Origin: an uncultured Phycisphaerales bacterium
Lineage (GTDB): Bacteria; Planctomycetota; Phycisphaerae; Tepidisphaerales; Tepidisphaeraceae
DNA: 64,000 nt
Reading direction: 5' to 3'
NCBI GenBank assembly: GCA_903871935.1
Contig: CAIQIQ010000038.1
Location: 1 to 64,000, forward strand
Shown here: piece by piece, positions 1 through 8,155 of the stretch
How the letters are laid out: every line of letters starts with the position of its first letter
How positions within the stretch are numbered: position 1 is the first letter of the stretch
The notes under the pieces: model-generated
Databases searched by the model: none
Told to the model about the DNA's origin: nothing
Seen by the model: only the letters and a program-made list of their open reading frames with translations
Position numbers and translations under genes: made by a program

Positions 1-60
1 CTGCATTCCCTCGTCGTAGAGAGCCATCACACGCCTGCGGAAATCCAGCGAGTATGTCAT
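1..60 (-). CDS. IS630-family transposase, N-terminal fragment (runs off window)
   Basis: The minus-strand reading frame starts at ATG 60-58 and gives MTYSLDFRRRVMALYDEG before the window ends. This is the typical opening of IS630 transposases (the winged-helix DNA-binding segment that begins M-x-Y-S-x-D-(L/F)-R-x-R-V). A ribosome binding site AAGGAG lies ten bases upstream of the start on the minus strand. Only 20 residues are visible, so the catalytic DDE domain cannot be assessed and it is unknown whether the gene is intact. Confidence 0.65.
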   Translation of the reverse strand, partial: MTYSLDFRRRVMALYDEGMQ

Positions 61-138
61 TCGTATCGCGCTCCTTCTCGACACGAAGTTATACACTGCC
101 AGTTTGGCAGGCGCTAGGGTCATCTGCAAACCGCTCTA
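1..138 (-). mobile_element. IS630-family insertion sequence, right-hand part
   Basis: This is the promoter-proximal end of an IS630-type element, read on the minus strand and cut by the window edge. It contains the first 20 codons of a transposase. Outside those codons, about 78 bases precede a CTAG at 136-139, and IS630 elements typically insert at a TA dinucleotide, often within CTAG. I therefore place the boundary near 136-138; a second CTAG at 114-117 is the alternative. The left end and its inverted repeat lie outside the window, so the termini are not proven. Confidence 0.6.
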
Positions 139-1157
139 GTCCGCGCATCGGCGCAGCGCTGGCGGACGCTGGGGTGATCAGCTCAAGCGTGGGCTTTCTC
201 GTGTCCTTTGGACTGTTCTGGTCAATCTTTGAGTTTGCGACGATTGCCGCCAACTCGGTGTTTGGCGCGCTAATCAACGATGTGGTTCCGCACCGGCTCC
301 TGGGGCGTTTCTTCGGGTTGTTTCGCGCGCTCAGTCTTTTGGCCGGGATCATTTTCAACTACTGGCTGATGGGGAAGGCCGAAACGTGGTACGTGTGGAT
401 GCTCTGCGGTTTTGCGCTGCTCTATGCCGTGGGCTTCACACTGATGTGCCTGAAAGTAAAGGAGGGGCAATATCCGCCGCCAGAGACAATCAGACGGCCG
501 GGCATTATTGCTTCGGCGAAGGTGTATCTCTCAGAGAGTTTCACGATCCGCTATTACTGGTGGACCTTCGCTGCAATGGTCGTTTCCGAGATGGCGTTTT
601 CGCCGATCAACACGTATAGCCTGCAGTTTGCGCGGTCGCTGGGGATGAACATGGATTTCTATGGCAAGCTGATCGCGCTATCGTATGTCGTCTCACTGTG
701 CCTGGCGTTCTTCCTGGGATGGCTGGCCGACCGTTTCCATCCCCTGCGCGTGGGGATCGCATCGCTGGTGCTGTTTGCGGTATGCACTGCCTGGGGAACC
801 ATCTACGCGACGACACCGGGCAAGATGGGCATCGCCCTGGTGGCGCATGTGGTCATTTCGGGTACCTACTACACGACCACCGCGTCACTGAGCCAGCGGC
901 TCTTTCCCCGTCTGAAATTCGCGCAATACGCGTCGGCCCGCGGCATCCTCAGCGCGATCACCGGGATGGTCTTCACGCCGGTATTCGGCAAGATCATCGA
1001 ACTGACGGGCACGCAGTACCGGTACACCTATCTGATGAGCTGCATCCTCTGCTGCACCGCCATCGGGCTGCTGCTGGTCGTTCACTACCATTTCATGAAA
1101 CTCGGCGGGCCGATGGGCTATATTGCTCCGGAGCGCAACACGGGCGACGCGGCGTGA
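139..1157 (+). pseudogene. MFS transporter, 5' end removed by the IS630 insertion
   Basis: About 338 residues of a major facilitator protein remain, with at least eight hydrophobic segments and a central basic-to-PPP cytoplasmic loop (VKEGQYPPP). The first clearly MFS-like sequence starts within a membrane segment (SVGFLVSFGLFWSIFEFAT), where full-length relatives would already have several helices, so roughly the first 120 residues are missing. The open frame can be extended left to 54 only by reading IS sequence, and that extension does not look like a transporter. The remainder probably lies beyond the insertion, outside the window. The neighbouring hydrolase and sugar genes suggest it once imported a sugar or glycoside. 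The fused open frame could still make a truncated protein. Confidence 0.6.
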
Positions 1158-1221
1158 TGACCCCGACGGTCGCGGCGCGCTGCCCTCGCGTACCGCCGCC
1201 GGGCCATGTACGATTCCACGC

Positions 1222-3279
1222 ATGACACTTCAACAGTGGCTTGACGAACGCGGCGGGAGGATTCTGGACCAGAGGGACAGAGAGTTTGCCAGGATACGGA
1301 CCGCCAAACAGGTTGAGGCAATTCGACAGAGGATGCAAGAAATCGCGCAGCGGCGTCTGGGGCCGTGGGTCATGCGGCAAGTGGCCAGGTCATCCCAGCC
1401 GCGCGTGATCAAGAATGGTGAGATCCGCGGCGACGGGTTTGTCGTGGAGAAGTTCCTGTTCGAGGCAATGCCGGGAATGTGGGTGCCGGCCGTGTTGTGG
1501 AAGCCCGCCGACGCAGTGGGACGCCGCCCGACAATCGTGATGCCCGTGGGGCACTGGTGGGAGGGAAAGGCCCAGAGCATGTATCAGCGGCTTATGCGCG
1601 TACTGGCCCGACGGGGCATCATCTGTGTGAGTTTCGATGGCGCGGGTCAGGGCGAGCGCGTAGAGCCCTACTCACCGGCCGTCGCAGAGGGCATGAGGGA
1701 TAACCGGGCAATCTGGGAGGTCACGCCGACGGATAAACGCTGGGAGCCCCTGCCATGGGTGTGGAACGATGCCCCCTGCCACGGCTGGTTCGGATGCAGC
1801 AATGTCACCAGCCTGCACAGCGTCCTGGGTGATCCGGCCTACCTGCTCGGGATTTCGCCCGCCGGCTATTCCGCCATCGCGGGCAAGCGACTGATTGATC
1901 TGCTAGTCGCTCGGCCGGATGTTGACCCGAGCCGCCTTGGCGGCTGCGGAGCCAGCGGCGGCGGCACCGACTTGCGGTATCTTCAGTCGGTGGACGACCG
2001 CCTGGCCGCGATTGCGCCCACAGGCATCATCAGCAGCATCCGGAATATCCACGGAGGAGATGCGGATCAGAGCTTGCCGGGGATCGTAGCCGACGGTGCC
2101 TCACATTCGGATTTGCTGATCTGTCACGCCCCGCGGCCGATGCTGCTGGTGTCGTCCACGGAAGACAAGCATGACGTAAAGAAGGTCGCCGATTTCTATC
2201 GCCCGATCTGGAAGGCGGCCGGGGTGGAAGGCAATATCGAATGGGGCATCGGCGAAGGCGAACATGGATTCCCCAAGCCCAGTCGAAAGATCATCGCGGA
2301 GTTCCTGCTGCGACACCTGGCCGGCGATTCGCGTCCCGTGCAGGCGAATGAGGATCGCGAGGAGGAAAAAGTATTCGAGGAGAGTGAACTTTGGGCGACG
2401 CCCTCGGGCAATGTGAGCCAGGAAGATCCTCGATGGACCATCGCCTCAATCCTGGGCAAGCGAACGGCGGAACTGCGTCGCGGACGCCGGCCATTGCGTG
2501 GCAAGCTGCTGCGTGCGGCCGTGCTGGCAACACTGCGGGAATCGGAACGGAGCGTCGGCAAGAAGCCCACTGGTGTGACAACCAGTGCCAAGGAGATTCG
2601 CTGGATGAGCGAGGGTGTCCCGGTACGCCTCGCGGGGAAAAAGGGCGACCAACTGATTCTGCTCACCGAGGCCGGTATTGATGGGGCCGGGAAAACCGCT
2701 CTTGGCCGGATGCTGAGTGAAATGGGATCCGATTTCGTACCCATTGACGTGCGTGGCTGCGGGATCAGTTCGGCCGGGCCGCGCATTCAGCAGGGGCAAC
2801 TTCTGCGCTGGCTGTTGACAGGAACCGACTCGAACCTGGCGAGACATGCGTTGCACCAGGAACGCACGCTGCTGGGGATGCGAGCGGTGGACCTGCTTCA
2901 GGCGGCGACGGTGCTCGGTGGGCGCGTGACCGTGGCGGCCGAGGGAGCGATCGGGTTTGCCGCGATACTGGCGGCATTCCTGAAGCCACAGGCATTTGAT
3001 CGTGTAATCCTGTACCGCGCGCCGCTGAGTTGGGAATCGCTGATGGAAATCGGAGGCCGCGCGCACAACTTTGCGCATTATCTGCCGGGCGTGCTGGAAC
3101 TGTTCGACATTCCGGATCTGGTCCGCGCGATGCCACGGGGAATGGTGACGTGGATCAATCCGACGGATGTGAGCGGAAGCCTGGTGGATGTTCGCGAACG
3201 CGCCAAGCCGAGGCGGTCGAGCGCAGTTATCGAACAAACGCCCGCCGCGCAGGCGCTTCGGCAACTGCTGGCGGTGTGA
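1222..3279 (+). CDS. Large alpha/beta-hydrolase, acetylxylan-esterase-like
   Basis: A 685-residue protein. Residues about 70-360 form an alpha/beta-hydrolase domain of the acetylxylan esterase/dienelactone hydrolase type: a GASGG nucleophile elbow (Ser245), an acidic residue in TED (Asp315) and a GEHGF histidine (His348). Residues about 430-685 look like a second, degenerate hydrolase-like half without a clear nucleophile motif. I chose ATG 1222 because upstream codons in the same frame overlap the transporter and are not protein-like. There is no obvious signal peptide, so deacylation of imported glycans in the cytoplasm is the likely role (inference). It lies 64 bases downstream of the transporter remnant, so the IS may affect its transcription. 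Substrate is unknown. Confidence 0.75.
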   Translation: MTLQQWLDERGGRILDQRDREFARIRTAKQVEAIRQRMQEIAQRRLGPWVMRQVARSSQPRVIKNGEIRGDGFVVEKFLFEAMPGMWVPAVLWKPADAVGRRPTIVMPVGHWWEGKAQSMYQRLMRVLARRGIICVSFDGAGQGERVEPYSPAVAEGMRDNRAIWEVTPTDKRWEPLPWVWNDAPCHGWFGCSNVTSLHSVLGDPAYLLGISPAGYSAIAGKRLIDLLVARPDVDPSRLGGCGASGGGTDLRYLQSVDDRLAAIAPTGIISSIRNIHGGDADQSLPGIVADGASHSDLLICHAPRPMLLVSSTEDKHDVKKVADFYRPIWKAAGVEGNIEWGIGEGEHGFPKPSRKIIAEFLLRHLAGDSRPVQANEDREEEKVFEESELWATPSGNVSQEDPRWTIASILGKRTAELRRGRRPLRGKLLRAAVLATLRESERSVGKKPTGVTTSAKEIRWMSEGVPVRLAGKKGDQLILLTEAGIDGAGKTALGRMLSEMGSDFVPIDVRGCGISSAGPRIQQGQLLRWLLTGTDSNLARHALHQERTLLGMRAVDLLQAATVLGGRVTVAAEGAIGFAAILAAFLKPQAFDRVILYRAPLSWESLMEIGGRAHNFAHYLPGVLELFDIPDLVRAMPRGMVTWINPTDVSGSLVDVRERAKPRRSSAVIEQTPAAQALRQLLAV

Positions 3280-3297
3280 TGGCCGATATGGTGAGCA

Positions 3298-4185
3298 TCA
3301 GACCGTAGCACACTCGCGCGCGTACTGGATGCCCAGGGCAATCTGGTCCAGTCGCTTGGGAAAGAAGCCGACGGCAACGGCATCCGTCGGACGGATGTGC
3401 TCGTAGGCAAAACGATAGGCTGCGCGCACATCCTCCTGCGTCGCACACTTGCGCGTGGCGGCCAGGATCTTGAAGGCCAGAACGGGCTTACTGGCGACGG
3501 CGATCGTGCGGCACATGGCATCGCGGTCGGCGTCATCGTAGATCTCGCCGCCGTAGTCCGCCGAAGCGGCGCGGTTGACGATCGCCGATTGCCGAATGCG
3601 CCCCTTGCCCGGGTCATAGAAGCAGCACATGAGGAAGTCGACATCCCACTGCTTCTGCTGGGCATAGTCGATGATCTCAGGCTTGTGCGAACAGAGCCCC
3701 ACGGCGACACCACAGTCGCGCATGCACTTGAGGTAATCGGCCGTCTTGTCGATCTTGCCCTCCATCCAGAAGCGATCGGTCTGGGTACCGTGATGGTAGA
3801 TGGCGTCAGCGCCGGCGGCCGCGCACACGCGGATATTGCGGAAGATATCGTGCATCTCGCTGGCGGTCTGGCAGATGACGTTCATAGTGCCGCCGGCACG
3901 GCGGTACAGTTCAAGGTAGCCCAGGCGAGTGTAGTCGCCGCGCACCACGACGGTCTTGATCCCGAGAGACTCGGCGTGCCGATACATGGCAACCACGTTC
4001 TCTGCCGTGAAGTAGGCGGACATCTCGGCATTCATTGCATCCGATGCGTGGCTGTTGCCGCAGACCGGGTTGTGGCCCACCATCAGGCGCGATACGCGGA
4101 CGTGACCGAAGGCGACAGTGTCCGTCGGCCCGGGCACCGGCTGATGCGAGCTTATCTTCGATGCGGGGGCAGTCTGGGTACTCAC
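3298..4185 (-). CDS. Uncharacterised TIM-barrel-like protein (paralogue of the protein at 44668-45510)
   Basis: A 295-residue protein. I use GTG 4185 because GGAG sits six bases upstream; the frame stays open further but is low quality there. It shares a spaced series of motifs with the gene at 44668-45510: VxRLxxGxNP near the N-terminus, a xxHGxxTD segment, VGxxxHxPE, a CC-containing strand, KPxxAxKI and a C-terminal xVGxxxxxxD. The alternating strand/helix pattern suggests a TIM barrel resembling aldo-keto reductases or xylose-isomerase-like proteins, but I do not recognise a characterised family. It is the last gene of the operon with the deacetylase, NagB-like, epimerase and dehydrogenase genes, so a role late in sugar breakdown is likely. 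Confidence 0.75.
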   Translation of the reverse strand: MSTQTAPASKISSHQPVPGPTDTVAFGHVRVSRLMVGHNPVCGNSHASDAMNAEMSAYFTAENVVAMYRHAESLGIKTVVVRGDYTRLGYLELYRRAGGTMNVICQTASEMHDIFRNIRVCAAAGADAIYHHGTQTDRFWMEGKIDKTADYLKCMRDCGVAVGLCSHKPEIIDYAQQKQWDVDFLMCCFYDPGKGRIRQSAIVNRAASADYGGEIYDDADRDAMCRTIAVASKPVLAFKILAATRKCATQEDVRAAYRFAYEHIRPTDAVAVGFFPKRLDQIALGIQYARECATV

Positions 4186-4288
4186 GTAAAACTCCGTTCG
4201 ATGCAACGACGCGCAGCCAGGGAACATCCCCGGCGTTGGACGGCAATCTACCATCCGCCGTTGTGGTGGCAAATGCCCGCTAGCGGGC

Positions 4289-5326
4289 TCATCCGGCGGC
4301 GGAAGGACGAGGCGCCGGCACGCGCACCACCTTGCCGGTGCGTACGCTCTTTGTCGCCGCTTCGACAATCGTGACCGCCCTGGCGGCGTCCTCGATCGTC
4401 ACGGTCGTGGGCCGCGTGCCAGTCTCAATGCATTTGAGGAAGTACTCGATCTCGTACTGATATCCCATACCGGGACGCAGCTCCGGATGGTGCGGCGGCT
4501 TGTCATTCTCACAGATGGTCAGCGGGAGCTTCTCACCGATCACGTAGGTGGCCGTCGCCCGTTCAAAGTTGATCGTGTACTGCATGGTGAACAGGAAGGT
4601 CTTGGACATGCTCCAGCCGCCCTCGGCCACCACCAGGGGCACATCGTCGTACTCGTAGTGGGCGACGACATGGTCAATGCCGGCGGTGTAGTGGCTGTAG
4701 CCGCGGGCGAAGACGCTGCGCGGCATGCCAAAGAGATACTGGATGAAGTCCACATCGTGGATGTGCAAGTCGAGGATGGCTCCGCCGCAGGCATCCGGGT
4801 CGAAGTAGAGCGGGGTCTTGGGGATTACGCACAGCCGGCGGAAGATGGCGGAGCGCACCTTGCCGTAGCGGCCATCGCGGATGGCTTCTTTGAGCCAATC
4901 CCACCCCGGCCAGAAGCGCATGCACAACGCGACCATGGCGACGGTCTTGGCCTTCTTCGCGGCGGCAACGTACTGCCTGGCCGACTTGGAATCCCGCGCC
5001 ATGGGCTTTTCGCTAAGCACGTGCTTGCCCTTTTTCAAAGCAGCGATCGCGTATGGCACGTGCAGCGGCGTGGGCAGGCAAATGTCCACGGCCTGCACAT
5101 CGGGGTCATCAATCAGTTTCATCCCCTCGTCGTACTGGCGTGCCGAGGCGTAGTCGAACCCACCCTGCGCCTGGCCTTCGATGTTCCCGGCCATGCGTTC
5201 ACTGCCGTTGAGGCGCCCGGGAATCTTATCGCTGATCGCGACCACCCTGGCGTTGGATAGCTTCTGGTACACATCAAGGTGTGTGAGGCCGATGAATCCA
5301 AGGCCGATAAGGCCGACGTTAACCAT
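4289..5326 (-). CDS. Gfo/Idh/MocA-family sugar dehydrogenase
   Basis: A 345-residue NAD(P)-dependent oxidoreductase. The N-terminus has the Rossmann signature GLIGLGFIG, followed about 95 residues later by the family motif SEKPMARD, whose lysine is the usual catalytic residue. The C-terminal half contains the HIHDVDF-type segment of the substrate domain. ATG 5326 is chosen because AGAGG lies just upstream; earlier codons are not homologous. The family oxidises or epimerises sugars and inositols through a keto intermediate. It sits 17 bases after the epimerase gene and 103 bases before the TIM-barrel-like gene. Substrate cannot be read from sequence. Confidence 0.88.
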   Translation of the reverse strand: MVNVGLIGLGFIGLTHLDVYQKLSNARVVAISDKIPGRLNGSERMAGNIEGQAQGGFDYASARQYDEGMKLIDDPDVQAVDICLPTPLHVPYAIAALKKGKHVLSEKPMARDSKSARQYVAAAKKAKTVAMVALCMRFWPGWDWLKEAIRDGRYGKVRSAIFRRLCVIPKTPLYFDPDACGGAILDLHIHDVDFIQYLFGMPRSVFARGYSHYTAGIDHVVAHYEYDDVPLVVAEGGWSMSKTFLFTMQYTINFERATATYVIGEKLPLTICENDKPPHHPELRPGMGYQYEIEYFLKCIETGTRPTTVTIEDAARAVTIVEAATKSVRTGKVVRVPAPRPSAAG

Positions 5327-5343
5327 GGTGAACCTCTTTGGGT

Positions 5344-6183
5344 CTAAAGCGCCAGAATCCTGTCCATCGCCACACTCGTCCGCTGCAGCACGCCGGGATC
5401 CCATGGGATCATCTCGGCGGTCATCGTGCGGTCGTACCCAATGGCTCGCAGAGCCGCGATGGTTTGCTGCCACGGCACATCCCCTGCAAGCAGATCGCAG
5501 AAACCATTGAGGTTGCCGATGGCGTTTTTGTAGTCTTTCACGTGAATGCGCTTGATGCGTTTGCCAAGCAGTTCAATCCAGTGTGGCGCATGCTGGTGAT
5601 AGCCCAGGCCATTGCCGATGTCGAAATAGATGACGGCTTTGGTACTTTTGAAGGAATCGACGAAGTCGCGGAATTCCAGGGGCGAATAGAACAGGCCGTT
5701 CCACACGTTTTCGATGCCCAGTTCAACGTTGACCTTCTCCGCGGTATCGAGCAGTTCCTTCGCGGCCTCGCGGGCGCGCTCGAGGGCGCGGTCATAGCGA
5801 ATGATGACGTCTGGCGTGATGGGGCTTTTCACGATACCTGGTACGTACAGCATGGTCTGACATTCCAGCCAGGCGGCGCGCTGGAGTGCCGCCTTGTGGA
5901 TATCGATGGAACGCCGACGCGTGGCCGGATCATCACTGGTTGGGTTCACACCCCAAGTGAGTCCGGCGGCCAGTGTCTCGACCTTTACGCCGGATTCGTC
6001 GATCATTTTCCGGTACTTCTGGCAGTCGGCCTGCGATGTGCTGGTGGATAGCACACCATCGGTGCCGATGCACAATTCCAGGCCCTGGTAGCCGGCATCC
6101 TTTGCAGTTCTCAAGGCATCGGCGATGGGATGTGTGCCGGCGAGGCCATCTTTCATCGACCAGTAGCTGATAGATTTGATCAT
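5344..6183 (-). CDS. Sugar phosphate isomerase/epimerase (xylose-isomerase-like TIM barrel)
   Basis: A 279-residue protein of the AP-endonuclease-2/xylose-isomerase-like TIM-barrel family. It begins with KSISYWSMK, carries the strand-end GLELCIG with a glutamate, a central LGIENVWNG, and the late metal-site segments YFDIGN and RIHVKDYK. ATG 6183 is preferred over the GTG nine bases upstream because AGGAG then has eight-base spacing. Members isomerise or epimerise keto sugars, inosose or tagatose/psicose-type substrates using a divalent metal. The gene is between the NagB-like and dehydrogenase genes of the same operon. Confidence 0.87.
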   Translation of the reverse strand: MIKSISYWSMKDGLAGTHPIADALRTAKDAGYQGLELCIGTDGVLSTSTSQADCQKYRKMIDESGVKVETLAAGLTWGVNPTSDDPATRRRSIDIHKAALQRAAWLECQTMLYVPGIVKSPITPDVIIRYDRALERAREAAKELLDTAEKVNVELGIENVWNGLFYSPLEFRDFVDSFKSTKAVIYFDIGNGLGYHQHAPHWIELLGKRIKRIHVKDYKNAIGNLNGFCDLLAGDVPWQQTIAALRAIGYDRTMTAEMIPWDPGVLQRTSVAMDRILAL

Positions 6184-6210
6184 GTGATTCACTCCTGTGG
6201 AGCAGACAGG

Positions 6211-7140
6211 TCAGTGCATTTCGGCTTCGACTTTGCCAATTCCCGGGCGGTAGTAATTGAACTGAACGTTGGGATGGTCGGCCAGCAGCGACATGGGACA
6301 CGAGCTGTCGGGGATCTTCTTGGAGATCATCAGGGCTGTCAGGCGCTGGCCAAAGGGATTGTCGTGCATGCCAGCGTGCCAGATAGAGACTTTTTCGGCT
6401 TTCCACGTTTCGAGGGGTCCGACGGTGGCCGCCTGCGTGGGCACACCGGCGACATACCCGCCGCCGCTGGTGCGGGCGTTCTGGATGACGGTCATCGGGT
6501 GCAGGTCCGTCACCCGCGCCTTGAGCTTGCGAAACTCCTGCGGGCTGGGCGGGGCATCCTTGTACTTGCCGATGCGCCGCGGCGGGTCGTTGAACGCCCA
6601 GTGCTTCACCTCGCCCTGCCCTCCCTGCATGACCAGACAGCGCACCTGGTCATAGCTTCGCGTATATGCATCCAAGTCGCCGGTGGGGAAATGAAGCTGC
6701 GCAGTGAGCATCCTCAGCTTCTTGTCGATGCGATGGAAGCACAGGTCCATGTCAGCCTTGGCAAACGACAGCGGGTGACTGACCGGGACGGGTTTGCCCT
6801 CTTCCACCCACTCATCCATCCCCCAGAAGTGGGCGCTGCGCACGTCAAGTTCCAAGGCATTCACGATGCGCGCCACCAGCGGCAACTGCTCGGTGGGCCC
6901 GATCGGCCCGCAGATTCCCGCGGGATTATCGGGCGTGGACTGCCGCCAGGCCTGGATGTATTCCAGCGCCTCGGCCAGATAAAAGTCTTCCAGCGTCTCG
7001 TAGAACACGACCTTGAAGCCTGGACGCGAAAGCTGGAGAAGGTCTTTCTCCTTCAATCTCGCGGCATCGGCAAGCAACTTGGGGTCCAACGTTGTGTAAT
7101 CCCACCAATCGGGGGCGACTTTACTGATCGGGCGAGCCAT
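6211..7140 (-). CDS. Divergent glucosamine-6-phosphate deaminase-like protein (NagB family)
   Basis: A 309-residue protein of the NagB/sugar isomerase fold. GMDEW (residues 107-111) matches the MDEY motif of NagB, and [14 protein letters not shown] (173-186) matches the active-site loop GG.G.DGHIAFNEP. By my alignment His180 is kept, but the catalytic aspartate of that loop is Val178 and the following glutamate is Asp185. The protein is also longer than NagB at its N-terminus (about 35 residues before the fold) and late loops. ATG 7140 has GAAGGAG upstream. Adjacent to a PIG-L deacetylase, it probably acts on a deacetylated amino sugar, but the changed residue makes the classical reaction uncertain. 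Confidence 0.78.
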   Translation of the reverse strand: MARPISKVAPDWWDYTTLDPKLLADAARLKEKDLLQLSRPGFKVVFYETLEDFYLAEALEYIQAWRQSTPDNPAGICGPIGPTEQLPLVARIVNALELDVRSAHFWGMDEWVEEGKPVPVSHPLSFAKADMDLCFHRIDKKLRMLTAQLHFPTGDLDAYTRSYDQVRCLVMQGGQGEVKHWAFNDPPRRIGKYKDAPPSPQEFRKLKARVTDLHPMTVIQNARTSGGGYVAGVPTQAATVGPLETWKAEKVSIWHAGMHDNPFGQRLTALMISKKIPDSSCPMSLLADHPNVQFNYYRPGIGKVEAEMH

Positions 7141-7159
7141 GGTGCGCGGATCTCCTTCT

Positions 7160-7924
7160 TTAGATGACGGCTCCCCCCTGCTTCCGGGTTCCAAATAGTT
7201 CCTGGAGCAGGTCGCTGTGCGGATAGGCGTGCCCGCGGTGCTGGACGAACCCCTCGGCATAGTCCGCACCGATGAGTTGCCCGCGGTGCCGGCCATGGCG
7301 TTTCATGGCCTCGAGGTACTCATCCATCCCATGATGCGCCCGCAGCCACTCGCGCTGGCTGGCGTGACACGCGAGCATTTCGGCCTTGCGGTCGATGACG
7401 CTGGAGACATCCACCAGCGTCGTCGGCGTCACGGGATTGCCCAGTGCATCTCGCCCGTCCATCGGGTCGCAGTAATAGAAATGTGGCACGACGGAGTCGG
7501 GAGAGCGCGGCATCTGCGATACGTTGGGCGCTCCATACAGGAACGTCGCCGCCCTCGCTACCAGCGAGCACTGCTCGTGGTCCATCATGTAGTCTTTGGG
7601 CGCGTGCGAAAACACAAGGTTTGGCGTAATGCACCGGAACAGGTCATAGGCTTTCTGGATCGTAGTTCTGTCATACACGACCAGTCCGTCGCGCTCGTTG
7701 AGGCAGTGGTAGGTGCCGTCTACCAGGCTGGCACTCTTGGCGGCCTCTTTGGTCCGGAGTGAGGAGATATCGAAGGCATTCTGAGTCATCGACCCGCAGT
7801 CGCCGGGCGTGCAGGTGGCGATGTGCACCTGCCAGCCGCGGCCGGCGAGTTGGATGAGGGTTCCAGCGCACAGGATCTCGGCGTCATCCGGGTGGGCCAT
7901 GAAGGCCAAGGCAACCTTGTTCAT
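7160..7924 (-). CDS. PIG-L/LmbE-family zinc deacetylase
   Basis: A 254-residue protein with the family's metal motif AHPDDAE (residues 10-16) near the N-terminus and MMDHEQ further on, where the third zinc ligand lies. The family removes N-acetyl groups from GlcNAc conjugates. It is the first gene of the minus-strand operon, 19 bases ahead of the NagB-like gene, so N-acetyl-sugar deacetylation before deamination is the simplest reading. AAAGAGACC precedes the ATG. In Bacteroidetes, PIG-L and NagB-like domains are found fused in one protein, which supports the functional link. Confidence 0.88.
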   Translation of the reverse strand: MNKVALAFMAHPDDAEILCAGTLIQLAGRGWQVHIATCTPGDCGSMTQNAFDISSLRTKEAAKSASLVDGTYHCLNERDGLVVYDRTTIQKAYDLFRCITPNLVFSHAPKDYMMDHEQCSLVARAATFLYGAPNVSQMPRSPDSVVPHFYYCDPMDGRDALGNPVTPTTLVDVSSVIDRKAEMLACHASQREWLRAHHGMDEYLEAMKRHGRHRGQLIGADYAEGFVQHRGHAYPHSDLLQELFGTRKQGGAVI

Positions 7925-8058
7925 GCGTGGTCTCTTTCAGACATTGGTGCCCTGAATAGGGCCGATCAATGGTGGCGCTGCCTTTGCACTTTGTCAATTG
8001 GATATCGCTCGCTCAAGCCGAGATTTCACTGGCTAAACCGACACGGTCGAATATCATC

Positions 8059-8079
8059 ACCAACATCGCCAGCGTTGGT
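8059..8079. promoter_or_regulatory. Inverted repeat between divergent sugar operons, possible operator
   Basis: ACCAAC (8059-8064) and GTTGGT (8074-8079) form a perfect six-base inverted repeat with a nine-base spacer. It lies in the 231-base divergent region between the deacetylase operon (start 7924) and the secreted glycoside hydrolase (start 8156), which is where a shared repressor would bind. No regulator gene is adjacent. A match of this size can occur by chance. Nothing else stands out in this intergenic stretch. Confidence 0.3.
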
Positions 8080-8155
8080 CGTTAGTAAACGGCCATCCAT
8101 GAAGTCCCGGTCACGGGGCTCGGCGGATATCCAGGCATACCAACGGGAGCGGTTT

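Noticed and set aside
3397-4374. Long plus-strand open frame of 325 codons
   Set aside because: It runs antisense through the TIM-barrel-like gene, has no recognisable domain and is typical of mirror frames in high-GC DNA.
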